Source: Baffinella frigidus (lineage: Eukaryota > Cryptophyceae > Cryptomonadales > Baffinellaceae). From it: a stretch of DNA of 11,840 nucleotides. The position numbers and the translations under genes are program-made. The stretch is from assembly GCA_026770585.1 (NCBI GenBank), contig MU646569.1, positions 490,030 through 501,869 of the forward strand. The letters are read 5' to 3'. Below, piece by piece: positions 9,201 through 11,840 of this stretch. Under the pieces are notes generated by a model that worked only from the letters and a program-made list of their open reading frames with translations, was not told where the DNA came from and ran no database searches. Every line of letters starts with the position of its first letter. Position 1 is the stretch's first letter.

Positions 9201-10998
9201 TTCTCCGCCCCTGCACACACAGATCGATTTCCTCATTGTGAGCGGGGTTCATACTCGCTATCAGGCTCTCTTCGCCAGCGGTTTCTCCGCTCCTGCACAT
9301 ATTCTCGAATGTCACTTCTCCGCTCCACAGTTTCTCAAATGTCACTTGTTCTTCTTCTCTCATACTTTGCTATTTGAGCAAAGTATGAGAGAAGAAGAAC
9401 GAAGAGAGCCAGGGATCTCTTCGACAAAAACGCGTTTTCTCCAAACTACCCTACAATCACGCACCGCGTGTCCCGATGAGAATTCAAACGTTTTTTTGTC
9501 GGGAAAACGTCGCACCTGTCTCGACGGGCGCCCATTGATAAATGCGAAACGTTTGCTTGGAAATTCCCTTTGTACCACGAAACTTGAAACGGTGCGTTTC
9601 AAAACGTTTTACAACCTCTATAACTCTTTTAAAGTCACGAAGTCGGCAACTCGTCGAGTCATAAGCGGCCGATTTCTGACAGAATAGCTCTGTACAAGTC
9701 AGGGCGTCTTGCCCTGAAAATTCTTGTGGGTGTGGCCTATATACGATAGATGGACGGCTTATTTGGACGTGACGGTAGTAACTTTTTGGGCGTCTCACCA
9801 GCCCCCACATGCGCCCATTGATGAATGCAACGATCCGTAATAAACGCAGGAACACGCAAGCCAGTCACCTCGGACAGTTGGCTTCGGCGTCCGCGTGACC
9901 GGTCACGCGGGCGCTCACGAGCCTGCCGGCGGGGCTGTTCCACCAGCCCCCACATGCGCCCATTGATGAATGCAACACGTTCTACCCTACTCCACTTCCT
10001 TATGCACACTACCCAGAAATTAATGTACCTCGTACAGAAAACGAATTTGAATATTAAAATGAGCGGGTGTCTAACCGGCACCGACGAGCGCCCATTGAGA
10101 AATGCAAAGAAGGTGTGCTTTGGATCTTCGCCCACCGACAGTAGAAACCAGACCTTCGCCCCTGAACCCTCGCTCAGGATCCAGGGTCAAGGATGTTGTT
10201 TTCTGCTTCGAAGACTGTGTGCACAGAAGTTGAAGGGTCGATGAGGGGAGTCTTACCAGCCCCGATAGGCGCCCATTGATGAATGCAGAATGTGTGCCCC
10301 GGGTCTTCACCCACCGACAGGAGAAACTAAAACCTCGCCCCTAGACCCTCGTTCATCATCTAGGTTCGAGGATTCGAAAGGTGGCATCGTTCGGTTCTCC
10401 GTTCTCACGACTGTTTCTGCAGAAACGCGTTTCATGGTCAAGTCGGGGCGTCTCACCAGACCCGACGGGCGCCCATTGATGAATGCAGAACATGCGCTCC
10501 GGATCTTCGCCCACCGACAGCAGAAACGAAACCCTCGCCCCTAAACCCTCGCTCAGGATCCAGGGTCGAGGATGTTGTTTTCTGCTTCGACGATTGTGTG
10601 CACAGAAGTTGAAGGGTCGAGGAGGGGAGTCTAACCAGACCCAACGGGCGCCCATTGATGAATGCAGAAAGTGTGCCCCGGGTCTTCGCCCACCGACAGG
10701 AGAAACTAAAACCTCGCACCTAGACCCTCGTTCATCATCTAGGTTCGAGGATTCGAAAGGTGGCATCGTGCGGTTCTCCGTTTCCACGACAGTTTCTGCT
10801 CTAAGAAAATAATATATTAAGAGGATTAAGAGGAAACTAGAGAAACGCGTTGAATGATAAAGTCGGGGCGTCTCACCAGACCCGACGGGCGCCCATTGGT
10901 GAATGCAGAATGTGTGCTCCGGATCTTCGCCCACCGACAGGAGAAGCTCCCCCGTGCTTGAGAAACTCAGCGCTGAGACCCCCCCCGAATGATCTCCC
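152..10998 (-). CDS. 18-exon WD40 protein gene, EML-like (partial at both ends)
   Basis: The coding parts are 10877-10998, 9107-9210, 8701-8763, 8397-8453, 8172-8237, 8000-8059, 7860-7939, 7633-7663, 7164-7276, 6571-6801, 6303-6357, 5399-5458, 4096-4179, 2626-2727, 1865-1913, 1550-1587, 1245-1301 and 152-259, joined on the minus strand. They total 1480 nt, which is one base plus 493 codons with no stop. Every acceptor is CAG, donors are GT or GC (exons 4 and 16), and all 17 junction phases match. Residues 1-270 carry WD40 signatures: SVGEDPEH (21-28), LAAGSVDGKVYIIS (149-162), VDAHAGAVMDID (170-181) and LFATGGADGVLRVWRF (261-276). The order SVG.D..H....W, then NP, then VTCAV....F, resembles EML microtubule-associated proteins, which bind microtubules through such propellers. 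The C-terminal third is Gly-rich, then charged and helical. The start and stop codons, HELP motif and promoter are not in the window. Splicing is inferred, and EML membership is moderately sure. Confidence 0.8.
300..712 (-). repeat. Three 5'-part copies of exon 18
   Basis: Minus-strand copies start after CAG near 342 (VEVGRVSLQKAF), 610 (VKVGRVSLQKAFVPVCEHAVAS) and 712 (diverged). Two of them pass from AAAGCGTTT straight into TTGAATTCAAACG-type palindromic repeat, as if joined at a short shared sequence. None has a donor. Confidence 0.75.
387..426 (+). repeat. Tandem 20-bp repeat
   Basis: GCTCGTTCTTGGAGCCGTTT occurs twice with no gap. Just after it AAAATGACTTTTGA occurs twice (435-448, 463-476). 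Confidence 0.8.
829..907 (-). pseudogene. Diverged copy of exon 17
   Basis: The minus strand reads EHEYNVLRV, then unlike residues with extra codons, then RLQLAV. The acceptor is AAG and the end is followed by GTCTGT. The flanking intron sequence (908-960) matches that of exon 17 in part. It is in frame, so an extra exon cannot be excluded. Confidence 0.6.
1064..1126. repeat. Nested palindromes
   Basis: GTCAACT (1064) pairs with AGTTGAC (1120-1126). Inside are GTACCCA-CAT-TGGGTAC (1081-1097) and the perfect palindrome GCGAAAATCGATTTTCGC (1098-1115). It is a compact foldback in the intron before exon 18; its role is unknown. Confidence 0.6.
1245..1301 (-). CDS. Exon 17: coiled-coil-like
   Basis: This 57-bp, phase 0-0 exon follows CTGAACCAG and ends before GTATGT. 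It encodes EHEYNVLRVAEQRKRLQLA (439-457), a charged helix. It directly borders telomere-like repeat on its 5' side. A diverged copy lies at 829-907. Confidence 0.82.
1305..1547 (+). repeat. Telomere-like repeat, TTTAGGG (intron 16-17)
   Basis: Nearly pure GGGTTTA heptamers with TTCAGGG variants fill the whole intron between exons 16 and 17. Confidence 0.9.
1550..1587 (-). CDS. Exon 16: 38-bp microexon, GC donor
   Basis: This exon lies between TTCGGGGGCAG and a GC donor (GCAACC). GG completes Gly426, then VTRGREAAMEAK (427-438). The phase fits both neighbours, and with exon 17 it makes a continuous charged helix (EAAMEAK-EHEYNVL). The weak donor and small size lower confidence. Confidence 0.62.
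1640..1852 (+). repeat. Telomere-like repeat, TTTAGGG (intron 15-16)
   Basis: GGGTTTA and GGGTTCA units fill most of the intron. The longest perfect run (about 1776-1830) is of true telomere-repeat quality. Confidence 0.9.
1865..1913 (-). CDS. Exon 15
   Basis: This 49-bp exon starts in phase 0 after a strong pyrimidine tract ending CTCATCAG and ends with one base before GTACCG. It encodes GTAAAQMNGGKSVLGA (410-425). The last G joins the GG of exon 16. A copy of the acceptor lies upstream at 2065. Confidence 0.75.
1917..2100 (+). repeat. GA/GT microsatellite intron with repeated acceptor
   Basis: GAGAGAGAG and TGTGTGTG runs lie between two copies of CTGATGAGAGAGAGACGTTTGT (1914 and 2065). 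In the transcript these are CT-rich tracts ending CATCAG, strong 3' splice sites. The one at 1914 serves exon 15. Confidence 0.75.
2147..2175 (-). other. Orphan microexon candidate
   Basis: TTGCCAG, then 29 bases (RKRMSGGVP plus two), then a consensus donor GTAAGT. Placed between exons 14 and 15 it would shift the frame and meet a stop, so it is not part of the main model. It may be a decoy or cassette exon, or chance. Confidence 0.3.
2229..2516 (-). repeat. Two 3'-part copies of exon 14
   Basis: The segments at about 2449-2516 and 2229-2300 encode GERLLTWQLALLDEELEAL and are followed by GTCCGT. They lack the VVDLVG start. An AG lies just before each (GTAGAAAG, CGACTGAG), so use as real tandem exons is possible. 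Both share CCATAACCTGTAC downstream, showing that the intron was copied as well. Confidence 0.7.
2626..2727 (-). CDS. Exon 14: helical, coiled-coil-like
   Basis: This 102-bp, phase 0-0 exon follows TCGCCACAG and ends GCTCAG before GTCTCC. It encodes 34 residues (376-409): VVDLVGVKAVAGERLL, then LALLDEELEALLAAQ. The Leu/Glu spacing suggests an amphipathic helix or coiled coil. Related copies at 2449-2516 and 2229-2300 also end before GT and could be alternative or degenerate exons. Confidence 0.78.
2835..2883 (-). pseudogene. Internal copy of exon 14 in a foldback
   Basis: The minus strand encodes GERLLTRQLALLDE and then diverges. Its CGCGTCAGCAGCCTC (2855-2869) pairs with the complement at 2909-2923, where the inverted exon 9 copy begins. 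It is a junction of two rearranged pieces. Confidence 0.6.
2913..3222 (+). pseudogene. Inverted copy of exon 9 end, intron 9 and exon 10 start
   Basis: On the plus strand, 2913-2977 encodes ADASLGALARGAMRQVMH like exon 9. 3075-3222 matches the minus strand of 6771-6905 (end of intron 9, CAG, and HYEGAP.QTGK). Between them, a further exon 10 start fragment lies on the minus strand (3015-3062). The telomere-like part of intron 9 is absent. Pieces of the gene were therefore copied, flipped and placed in the intron before exon 14. Confidence 0.72.
3231..3392. mobile_element. Foldback element with 53-bp arms
   Basis: 3231-3283 and 3340-3392 are inverted copies with a single mismatch, ending CCGGTCAGG and CCTGACCGG. 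The 56-base centre contains ACTAGTATGGTCAAACG, similar to the centre of the element at 3984-4059 (ACTAGTATGATCC). It sits inside a disrupted copy of exon 14 and intron sequence. MITE-like; no clear target duplication. Confidence 0.78.
3393..3424 (-). pseudogene. Start copy of exon 14
   Basis: The minus strand encodes VVDLVVVKV, like the exon 14 start VVDLVGVKA, and then runs into the foldback at 3392. It is upstream of exon 14 and lacks the end. Confidence 0.6.
3446..3500 (+). repeat. Four GCGGAATGA repeats
   Basis: GCGGAATGA starts at 3446, 3469, 3479 and 3492, partly joined by CCCC. A short unstable-looking tract in the intron before exon 14. Confidence 0.7.
3554..3627. mobile_element. Diverged relative of the small inverted-repeat element
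   Basis: Arms at 3554-3573 and 3608-3627 match each other imperfectly and match the element at 3984-4059. It lies in the intron before exon 14. Confidence 0.55.
3872..3937 (-). pseudogene. 3'-part copy of exon 13
   Basis: The minus strand reads GSEEEEVSLPGSRAAVGK followed by the same donor, GTCAGTCC, as exon 13. The VLAPGMG start and acceptor are missing. It is downstream of the intact exon and could act as a decoy donor. Confidence 0.75.
3984..4059. mobile_element. Small inverted-repeat element (GGCAGTGAAAATTACTACAC)
   Basis: Twenty-base perfect arms at 3984-4003 and 4040-4059 around a 36-base centre. A diverged relative with similar arms is at 3554-3627. Single arms occur near 3743-3760, 5570-5580 and 5980-5996. 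Confidence 0.65.
4096..4179 (-). CDS. Exon 13
   Basis: This 84-bp, phase 0-0 exon follows GTTCGCAG and ends GGCAAG before GTCAGT. It encodes 28 residues (348-375): VLAPGMGRNG, then GEDEVSLPGFRAAVGK. It is the only one of six related copies with both splice sites and an open frame. No domain is recognised; it is likely a flexible acidic linker. Confidence 0.8.
4195..5150. other. AT-rich intron modules
   Basis: Stretches such as 4195-4290, 4395-4465, 4760-4800, 4855-4935 and 5040-5140 are rich in TTATTATT and ACAACAATT, far more AT-rich than the exons. They alternate with 5'-part copies of exon 13. 4470-4690 is unique sequence with a small stem (GCCACATTGTGGC); I see no exon in it. Confidence 0.6.
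4298..5022 (-). pseudogene. Four 5'-part copies of exon 13
   Basis: Copies start after CAG at 5022, 4832, 4740 and 4374. The 5022 and 4374 copies read VLAPGMG..G..GGEEEV..LP.FRAAV and then break off exactly before the GK codons and donor, passing into AT-rich sequence (ATGGTT or ATAGTG). The 4740 copy is shorter, and the 4832 copy is only the start. Related AT-rich stretches such as ACAACAATTRTT and ATACTGTGACAA accompany the copies, so intron and exon start were duplicated together. Confidence 0.78.
5235..5357 (+). repeat. Telomere-like repeat, TTTCGGG/TTCAGGG variant
   Basis: GGGTTTCG and GGGTTCA units follow exon 12 in the intron. This variant differs from the TTTAGGG of neighbouring introns. 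Confidence 0.85.
5399..5458 (-). CDS. Exon 12: Gly-rich
   Basis: This 60-bp, phase 0-0 exon follows CCTTGGCAG and ends before GTGAGT. It encodes residues 328-347, EPDGSGIGGAGR and then QRLGLHGR. The sequence is low-complexity, so the claim rests on the two good splice sites, matching phase and a 5'-part copy with its own CAG upstream (about 5844-5872). Confidence 0.68.
5677..5839. mobile_element. Foldback element with 73-bp arms
   Basis: 5677-5749 and 5767-5839 are inverted copies with 71 of 73 positions matching; the inner 58 bp are perfect. The 17-base centre holds a third copy of the outer end (TCCTATCTATGATAG). No coding potential is seen; it is probably a non-autonomous foldback or MITE-like element. 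A match to its outer end lies at 9737-9756. Confidence 0.8.
5838..5872 (-). pseudogene. Truncated start copy of exon 12
   Basis: After CTTGTCGCAG the minus strand repeats the first 24 or so bases of exon 12 (EPDGSGIGG), then runs into G and joins the end of the foldback element at 5839. It is upstream of exon 12 and lacks its end. Confidence 0.65.
6112..6160 (+). repeat. Tandem GCACCGTCAACTTTTGGGATTT
   Basis: Two copies separated by four bases in the intron after exon 11. No gene evidence. Confidence 0.75.
6188..6216 (-). pseudogene. 3'-part copy of exon 11
   Basis: The minus strand has GCGTTTTTGGACGGCGTGGC and GCTGCTTGAG before GTGCCT, equal to the second half of exon 11 (AFLDGVALL) and its donor. 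The exon start is missing. It lies downstream of exon 11 in the next intron. Confidence 0.75.
6303..6357 (-). CDS. Exon 11
   Basis: This 55-bp exon lies between CTAAACCAG and GTGAAC. The leading G completes Gly309, then SMNAREFLAFLDGVALLQ (310-327). NGSMNAREFLAFL resembles the loop end and second helix of an EF-hand, but the calcium ligands are incomplete. Introns on both sides are telomere-like. A 3'-part copy lies downstream at 6188-6216. Confidence 0.82.
6571..6801 (-). CDS. Exon 10: WD40 blade, longest exon
   Basis: This 231-bp exon follows CTGAAAACAG and ends with GG before GTCGAC. It encodes residues 233-308. HALVVWDSEEQDLFATGG and then ADGVLRVWRF is a clear WD40 blade with GG.DG and a V.VW end. 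It is followed by an EFGKK-like basic stretch (DQFGKKARAGHKFRNG), which with exon 11 resembles a degenerate EF-hand. The acceptor is supported by a second copy of the same boundary upstream (6904-6956). Confidence 0.88.
6904..6956 (-). pseudogene. Truncated start copy of exon 10
   Basis: After CCCACAG the minus strand repeats the first 53 bases of exon 10 (HYEGVPHQTGKGQMQEHA) with few changes, then switches to intron sequence (TTCTCTCACCC). It has a plausible acceptor but no donor. Confidence 0.75.
6959..7078 (+). repeat. Telomere-like repeat, TTTGGGG variant (intron 9)
   Basis: Runs of GGGTTTG with a few TTTAGGG units, ending in the start copy of exon 10. 7079-7163 is non-repeat intron leading back to exon 9. 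Confidence 0.88.
7164..7276 (-). CDS. Exon 9
   Basis: This 113-bp exon starts in phase 0 after CTAAGCAG and ends with AA before a textbook donor, GTGAGT. It encodes residues 195-231, with ISKRDGGRLGATVRAFGA and then ARGAMRQVMH. SKRDGGRL sits where the GG.DG.V strand of an EML blade is expected. The AA joins the leading G of exon 10 to give Lys232. A plus-strand copy of its 3' half lies at 2913-2977. Confidence 0.84.
7538..7552 (-). pseudogene. Donor-side remnant of exon 8
   Basis: The minus strand reads GCAGGTTGGTCAACCCCTAAACC. This shares the exon 8 donor and intron start (GGTCAACCCCTAAACCC) but almost none of the exon. It is downstream of exon 8. It is short, so it may be chance similarity helped by the repeats. 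Confidence 0.4.
7633..7663 (-). CDS. Exon 8: 31-bp microexon
   Basis: This exon lies between CTACACCAG and GTCAAC inside telomere-like repeats. Its first G completes codon 184; the rest encodes GRRVHSGELM (185-194). It supplies the V.SG.. strand expected after the blade turn of exon 7. It is very short, but its phase is exactly the one needed. A fragment of its donor side is repeated downstream at 7538-7552. Confidence 0.7.
7860..7939 (-). CDS. Exon 7: second half of the blade and next WD40 turn
   Basis: This 80-bp exon starts in phase 0 after CCCAAACAG and ends with two bases (GG) before GTACAT. It encodes residues 158-183: VYIISRRCLA, then LAVDAHAGAVMDIDAP. AHAGAVMDI is the usual H.G.V..I turn that opens a WD40 repeat. 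The leftover GG joins the single leading G of exon 8. Confidence 0.87.
8000..8059 (-). CDS. Exon 6: first half of a WD40 blade
   Basis: This 60-bp, phase 0-0 exon follows TTATACCAG and ends before GTACGC. It encodes residues 138-157: VLAARFLDAQ then NLAAGSVDGK. The blade is cut between DGK and V and is restored when the 60-bp intron 7940-7999 is removed (GSVDGK-VYIIS). This junction is the best single proof of the splice model. Confidence 0.87.
8172..8237 (-). CDS. Exon 5: charged linker
   Basis: This 66-bp, phase 0-0 exon follows CTCAAAACAG and ends before GTACCCC. It encodes 22 residues (116-137) with TRNDALKMGKELLSRP. It is an amphipathic, charged segment before the next blade. The intron that follows (8060-8171, 112 bp) is telomere-like repeat from end to end. 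Confidence 0.77.
8397..8453 (-). CDS. Exon 4: linker, GC donor
   Basis: This 57-bp, phase 0-0 exon lies between CGAAACCAG and a GC donor (GCACCT). It encodes residues 97-115, including AGDEFVEWALLQ. It resembles the second half of an EF-hand (DEFVEW), but no full calcium-binding loop is visible, so I treat it as an insert between blades. Both flanking introns are telomere-like repeat. Confidence 0.75.
8701..8763 (-). CDS. Exon 3: WD40 strand VVTCAVDGLSF
   Basis: This 63-bp, phase 0-0 exon follows GTTGGCAG and ends before GTACAC. It gives 21 residues (76-96) starting VVTCAVDGLSFLDVDP. After exon 2 it reads LLE-VVTCAV, like the VT.G....F strand of EML blades. A copy of its start with an AAG acceptor lies upstream at 8862-8886. 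Confidence 0.8.
8862..8886 (-). pseudogene. Truncated start copy of exon 3
   Basis: After GGAAG the minus strand reads GCGGTGACGTGTCCGGTGGA, close to the first codons of exon 3 (VVTCAVDG), and then diverges. It lies 100 bp upstream of the intact exon. Confidence 0.65.
8905..9102 (+). repeat. Telomere-like repeat, TTTAGGG (intron 2)
   Basis: GGGTTTA units with TTCAGGG variants, ending right at the donor of exon 2. The rest of the intron (8764-8904) is unique sequence apart from the exon 3 start copy. Confidence 0.9.
9107..9210 (-). CDS. Exon 2: between WD40 blades
   Basis: This 104-bp exon follows TGTGTGTGCAG and ends GAG before the donor GTTACG. Its two leading bases complete the Gly codon begun by exon 1, giving PVGSG then AEKPLAKNATGP. 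It carries VLAASINPY and ends GLLE (residues 42-75). The spacing W..G....A...G...V......NP matches the strand that leads into the next blade in EML-type WD40 proteins. A truncated start copy lies just upstream at 9264-9292. Confidence 0.82.
9264..9292 (-). pseudogene. Truncated start copy of exon 2
   Basis: TGTGCAG is followed by GAGCGGAGAAACCGCTGGCG, nearly the same as the acceptor and first codons of exon 2 (AEKPLAK), then a stop. A shorter third trace (GAGCGGAGAAG) lies at about 9317-9330. Neither has a donor. Confidence 0.7.
9348..9400. repeat. Perfect 24-bp hairpin, 5-base loop
   Basis: 9348-9371 and 9377-9400 are exact complements (arm ends TACTTTGCT, loop ATTTG). It lies in the intron between exons 1 and 2, near traces of exon 2. 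There is no T-run after it, so it is not a bacterial-style terminator. Confidence 0.75.
9737..9756 (+). repeat. Stray end of the 5677-5839 foldback
   Basis: CCTATATACGATAGATGGAC resembles CCTATATATGTTAGATGGAC at 5822-5841. This suggests the element family has other, broken members in the gene. Confidence 0.5.
9891..9910. repeat. Perfect 20-bp palindrome
   Basis: CCGCGTGACCGGTCACGCGG reads the same on both strands. It lies between two 3'-part copies of exon 1. Confidence 0.6.
10877..10998 (-). CDS. Exon 1: WD40 blade
   Basis: This 122-bp exon follows CTACAACAG and ends before a good donor, GTGAGA. One leading base completes a codon from an unseen upstream exon. It encodes residues 1-40 plus the first base of codon 41. 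It reads GDHSGGVSALSFSSTGELLL and then SVGEDPEH and IHQW, a full WD40 strand order (His-containing turn, hydrophobic strand, SVG, then a terminal Trp). EML proteins have SVG.D.EH at this place. It is the only one of several related copies with both ends and an open frame. Three 5' copies lie upstream and seven 3' copies downstream. Confidence 0.85.
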
Positions 10999-11411
10999 CT
11001 GTTGTAGGGTTTAAGGATCAGGGTTTAGGGTTCAGGGTTGAAGGTTTAGGATTGGAAGATTAGGCAACCGGGACGAAAAAGACTTGCGCGCTAAAAAAAA
11101 ACAGAGCTGGGATCCCCCCCGTGTGGGCGCCCCTGTTTCAGGGTTTAAGGATCATGGTGTAGGGTTTAGATTCAAAAGATTAGGCAACCGACTGAGTTCA
11201 GGGTTTAGGGGTAAAAGTTTAGGCAACCGAAAGCAGAAAGTCCCCCGTGCTTCAGAAACTCAGTGCTGAAATCCACCCTGTATGGTCCCCCCTGTTTTAG
11301 AGTTCAGGGTTTAGGGTTGAGGTTTGAGCGTTGAGCGTTTAGGCAACCGAAAACAGAAAGCCCCCCGTGCTTGAGACACTCAGTGCTGAAATTCACCCTG
11401 TGTGGTCCCCT
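10999..11411 (-). pseudogene. Three truncated 5' copies of exon 1
   Basis: Minus-strand copies start after CAG at 11132, 11291 and 11411. They read (G/D)xHTG.ISAL.. like the start of exon 1 and stop resembling it near SV, where GGTTGCCTAA replaces the GEDP codons. The copies from 11291 and 11411 contain in-frame stops; the 11132 copy is open to GTTGCCTAA. They carry no exon end or donor. The copies are spaced 120-160 bp apart and alternate with telomere-like repeat and the motif AGGCAACCG (11063, 11179, 11222, 11342). Confidence 0.7.
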
Positions 11412-11417
11412 CTGGTT

Positions 11418-11528
11418 TGGGGGTTGGGGTTGGGGATTTGGGGTTTGGGGTTTGGGGTTTGGGGTTTGGGGTTTGGGGTTTAGGGTTTAGGGTTTAGGGT
11501 TTAGGGTTAAGGGTTAAGGGTTTAGGGT
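11418..11528 (+). repeat. Telomere-like repeat, TTTGGGG then TTTAGGG
   Basis: Eight or so GGGTTTG units pass into GGGTTTA units. It lies upstream of the first exon 1 copy and borders unique sequence at 11529. Confidence 0.88.
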
Positions 11529-11582
11529 GCGAGGACAGCAAGACCAGATGGAGAGGAGGGGGGTGGAGAGTGTCCCGACTAA

Positions 11583-11729
11583 TCTCATCTCGAGAGATAA
11601 CTGAATCAGTTCCCTAATTAGCGTTTTCATTCAATTAGGAGGCCTAATTAGATTTACCAAACCCTAACTAATTTTCCCTGTTCAATCTCCTAGTGAAAAG
11701 GAACTGATTCAGTTATCTTCCGAGATTAA
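11583..11729. mobile_element. AT-rich inverted-repeat element
   Basis: GATAACTGAATCAGTTCC (11596-11613) pairs perfectly with 11700-11717, and the match extends weakly outward (ATCTCG on both sides). The inside is AT-rich with repeated CTAATTAG. MITE-like size and form; no coding potential. Confidence 0.6.
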
Positions 11730-11774
11730 ATCCGAGCAGGCGTTGTACAAAGAGAAACCATCAACCGTGAAACT

Positions 11775-11822
11775 TGAAGCATAAACCTCAAACCCTGAAG
11801 CATGAACCCTGAACCCTGAACC
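11775..11822 (-). repeat. Telomere-like repeat in reversed orientation
   Basis: The plus strand reads AAACCCTGAAGC and AACCCTGAACCCTGAACC, the reverse of every other tract here. It ends CTCCAG followed by ACCTGATGGTGAG, which looks like acceptor, tiny exon and donor on the plus strand. Confidence 0.75.
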
Positions 11823-11840
11823 TCCAGACCTGATGGTGAG

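Larger units (their letters stand above)
9528..10720 (-). repeat. Seven tandem 3'-part copies of exon 1
   Basis: GCGCCCATTG, the complement of CAATGGGCGC (codons QWA), recurs at 9528, 9811, 9956, 10088, 10269, 10469 and 10648, besides exon 1 itself (10889). The copies near 10269, 10469 and 10648 keep an open SVGEDPxxxFCIHQWAP frame and GT after it (GTAAGA, GTGAGA, GTTAGA). The 10088 copy is frameshifted, and those at 9528-9956 keep only the end. Spacings are 132 to 283 bp. The four right-hand units alternate between two types (10110-10290 like 10490-10670; 10284-10490 like 10672-10905). They fill the 1666-bp intron after exon 1. Confidence 0.8.

Noticed and set aside
9528-10898. CRISPR-like array from regular GCGCCCATTG repeats
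   Set aside because: Spacing is irregular (132-283 bp), spacers are themselves repeated, and the repeat is the end of a WD40 exon in a eukaryotic gene.
10356-10934. A 192-codon minus-strand open frame
   Set aside because: It starts inside exon 1, runs through its donor and the intron, and meets another exon 1 copy in frame by chance of repeat spacing. The spliced reading into exon 2 is better supported.
1-11528. A true chromosome end
   Set aside because: The repeats are degenerate, interrupted by phased exons and of many variants. They are interstitial; a subtelomeric location remains possible but is not shown.

Overview
The window is eukaryotic nuclear DNA. Everything that looks coding lies on the minus strand and is broken into short, GC-rich exons. 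The spaces between them are filled mainly by degenerate TTTAGGG-type (plant and green-algal type) telomere-like repeats, plus inverted-repeat elements and broken exon copies. The repeat unit and GC-rich exons suggest a green alga, perhaps a prasinophyte. That is an inference; other lineages with TTTAGGG-like repeats are not excluded. No bacterial-style gene, rRNA, tRNA or CRISPR array was seen.

The main result is a spliced gene model. Reading the minus strand from 10998 down to 152, I find 18 exons of 31 to 231 bp. Each is preceded by CAG and followed by GT (16 cases) or GC (2 cases). All 17 junction phases agree, giving one open frame of 493 complete codons that is still open at both ends. 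Residues 1 to about 270 form a WD40 propeller whose blade order looks most like the EML (echinoderm microtubule-associated protein-like) family. One blade is restored exactly across the exon 6/7 junction. The C-terminal part (about 330-493) is Gly-rich, then charged and helix- or coiled-coil-like. Both ends of the gene lie outside the window.

Layout in gene order (right to left). 11730-11840: C-rich telomere-like repeats in reversed orientation. 11583-11729: AT-rich foldback element. 10999-11530: repeats plus broken 5' copies of exon 1. 10877-10998: exon 1. 9211-10876: intron holding seven 3'-part copies of exon 1 and hairpins. 6303-9210: exons 2-11, separated almost only by telomere-like introns. 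5399-6302: a 73-bp-arm foldback and exon 12. 4096-5398: exon 13 with AT-rich 5'-part copies. 2626-4095: foldbacks, an inverted copy of exons 9/10, and exon 14. 1245-2625: more exon 14 copies, a GA/GT microsatellite, and exons 15-17. 1-1244: exon 18 with its partial copies, palindromes and repeats.

A second pattern runs through the gene. Many exons have truncated copies next to them. Copies on the upstream side usually keep the 3' splice site and the start of the exon; copies on the downstream side usually keep the end of the exon and the 5' splice site. This is what repeated tandem duplication with one breakpoint inside an exon would leave, and it would explain how these introns grew. No alignment, splice predictor or database search could be run. 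The gene name and organism are tentative; the exon chain is the strongest claim.
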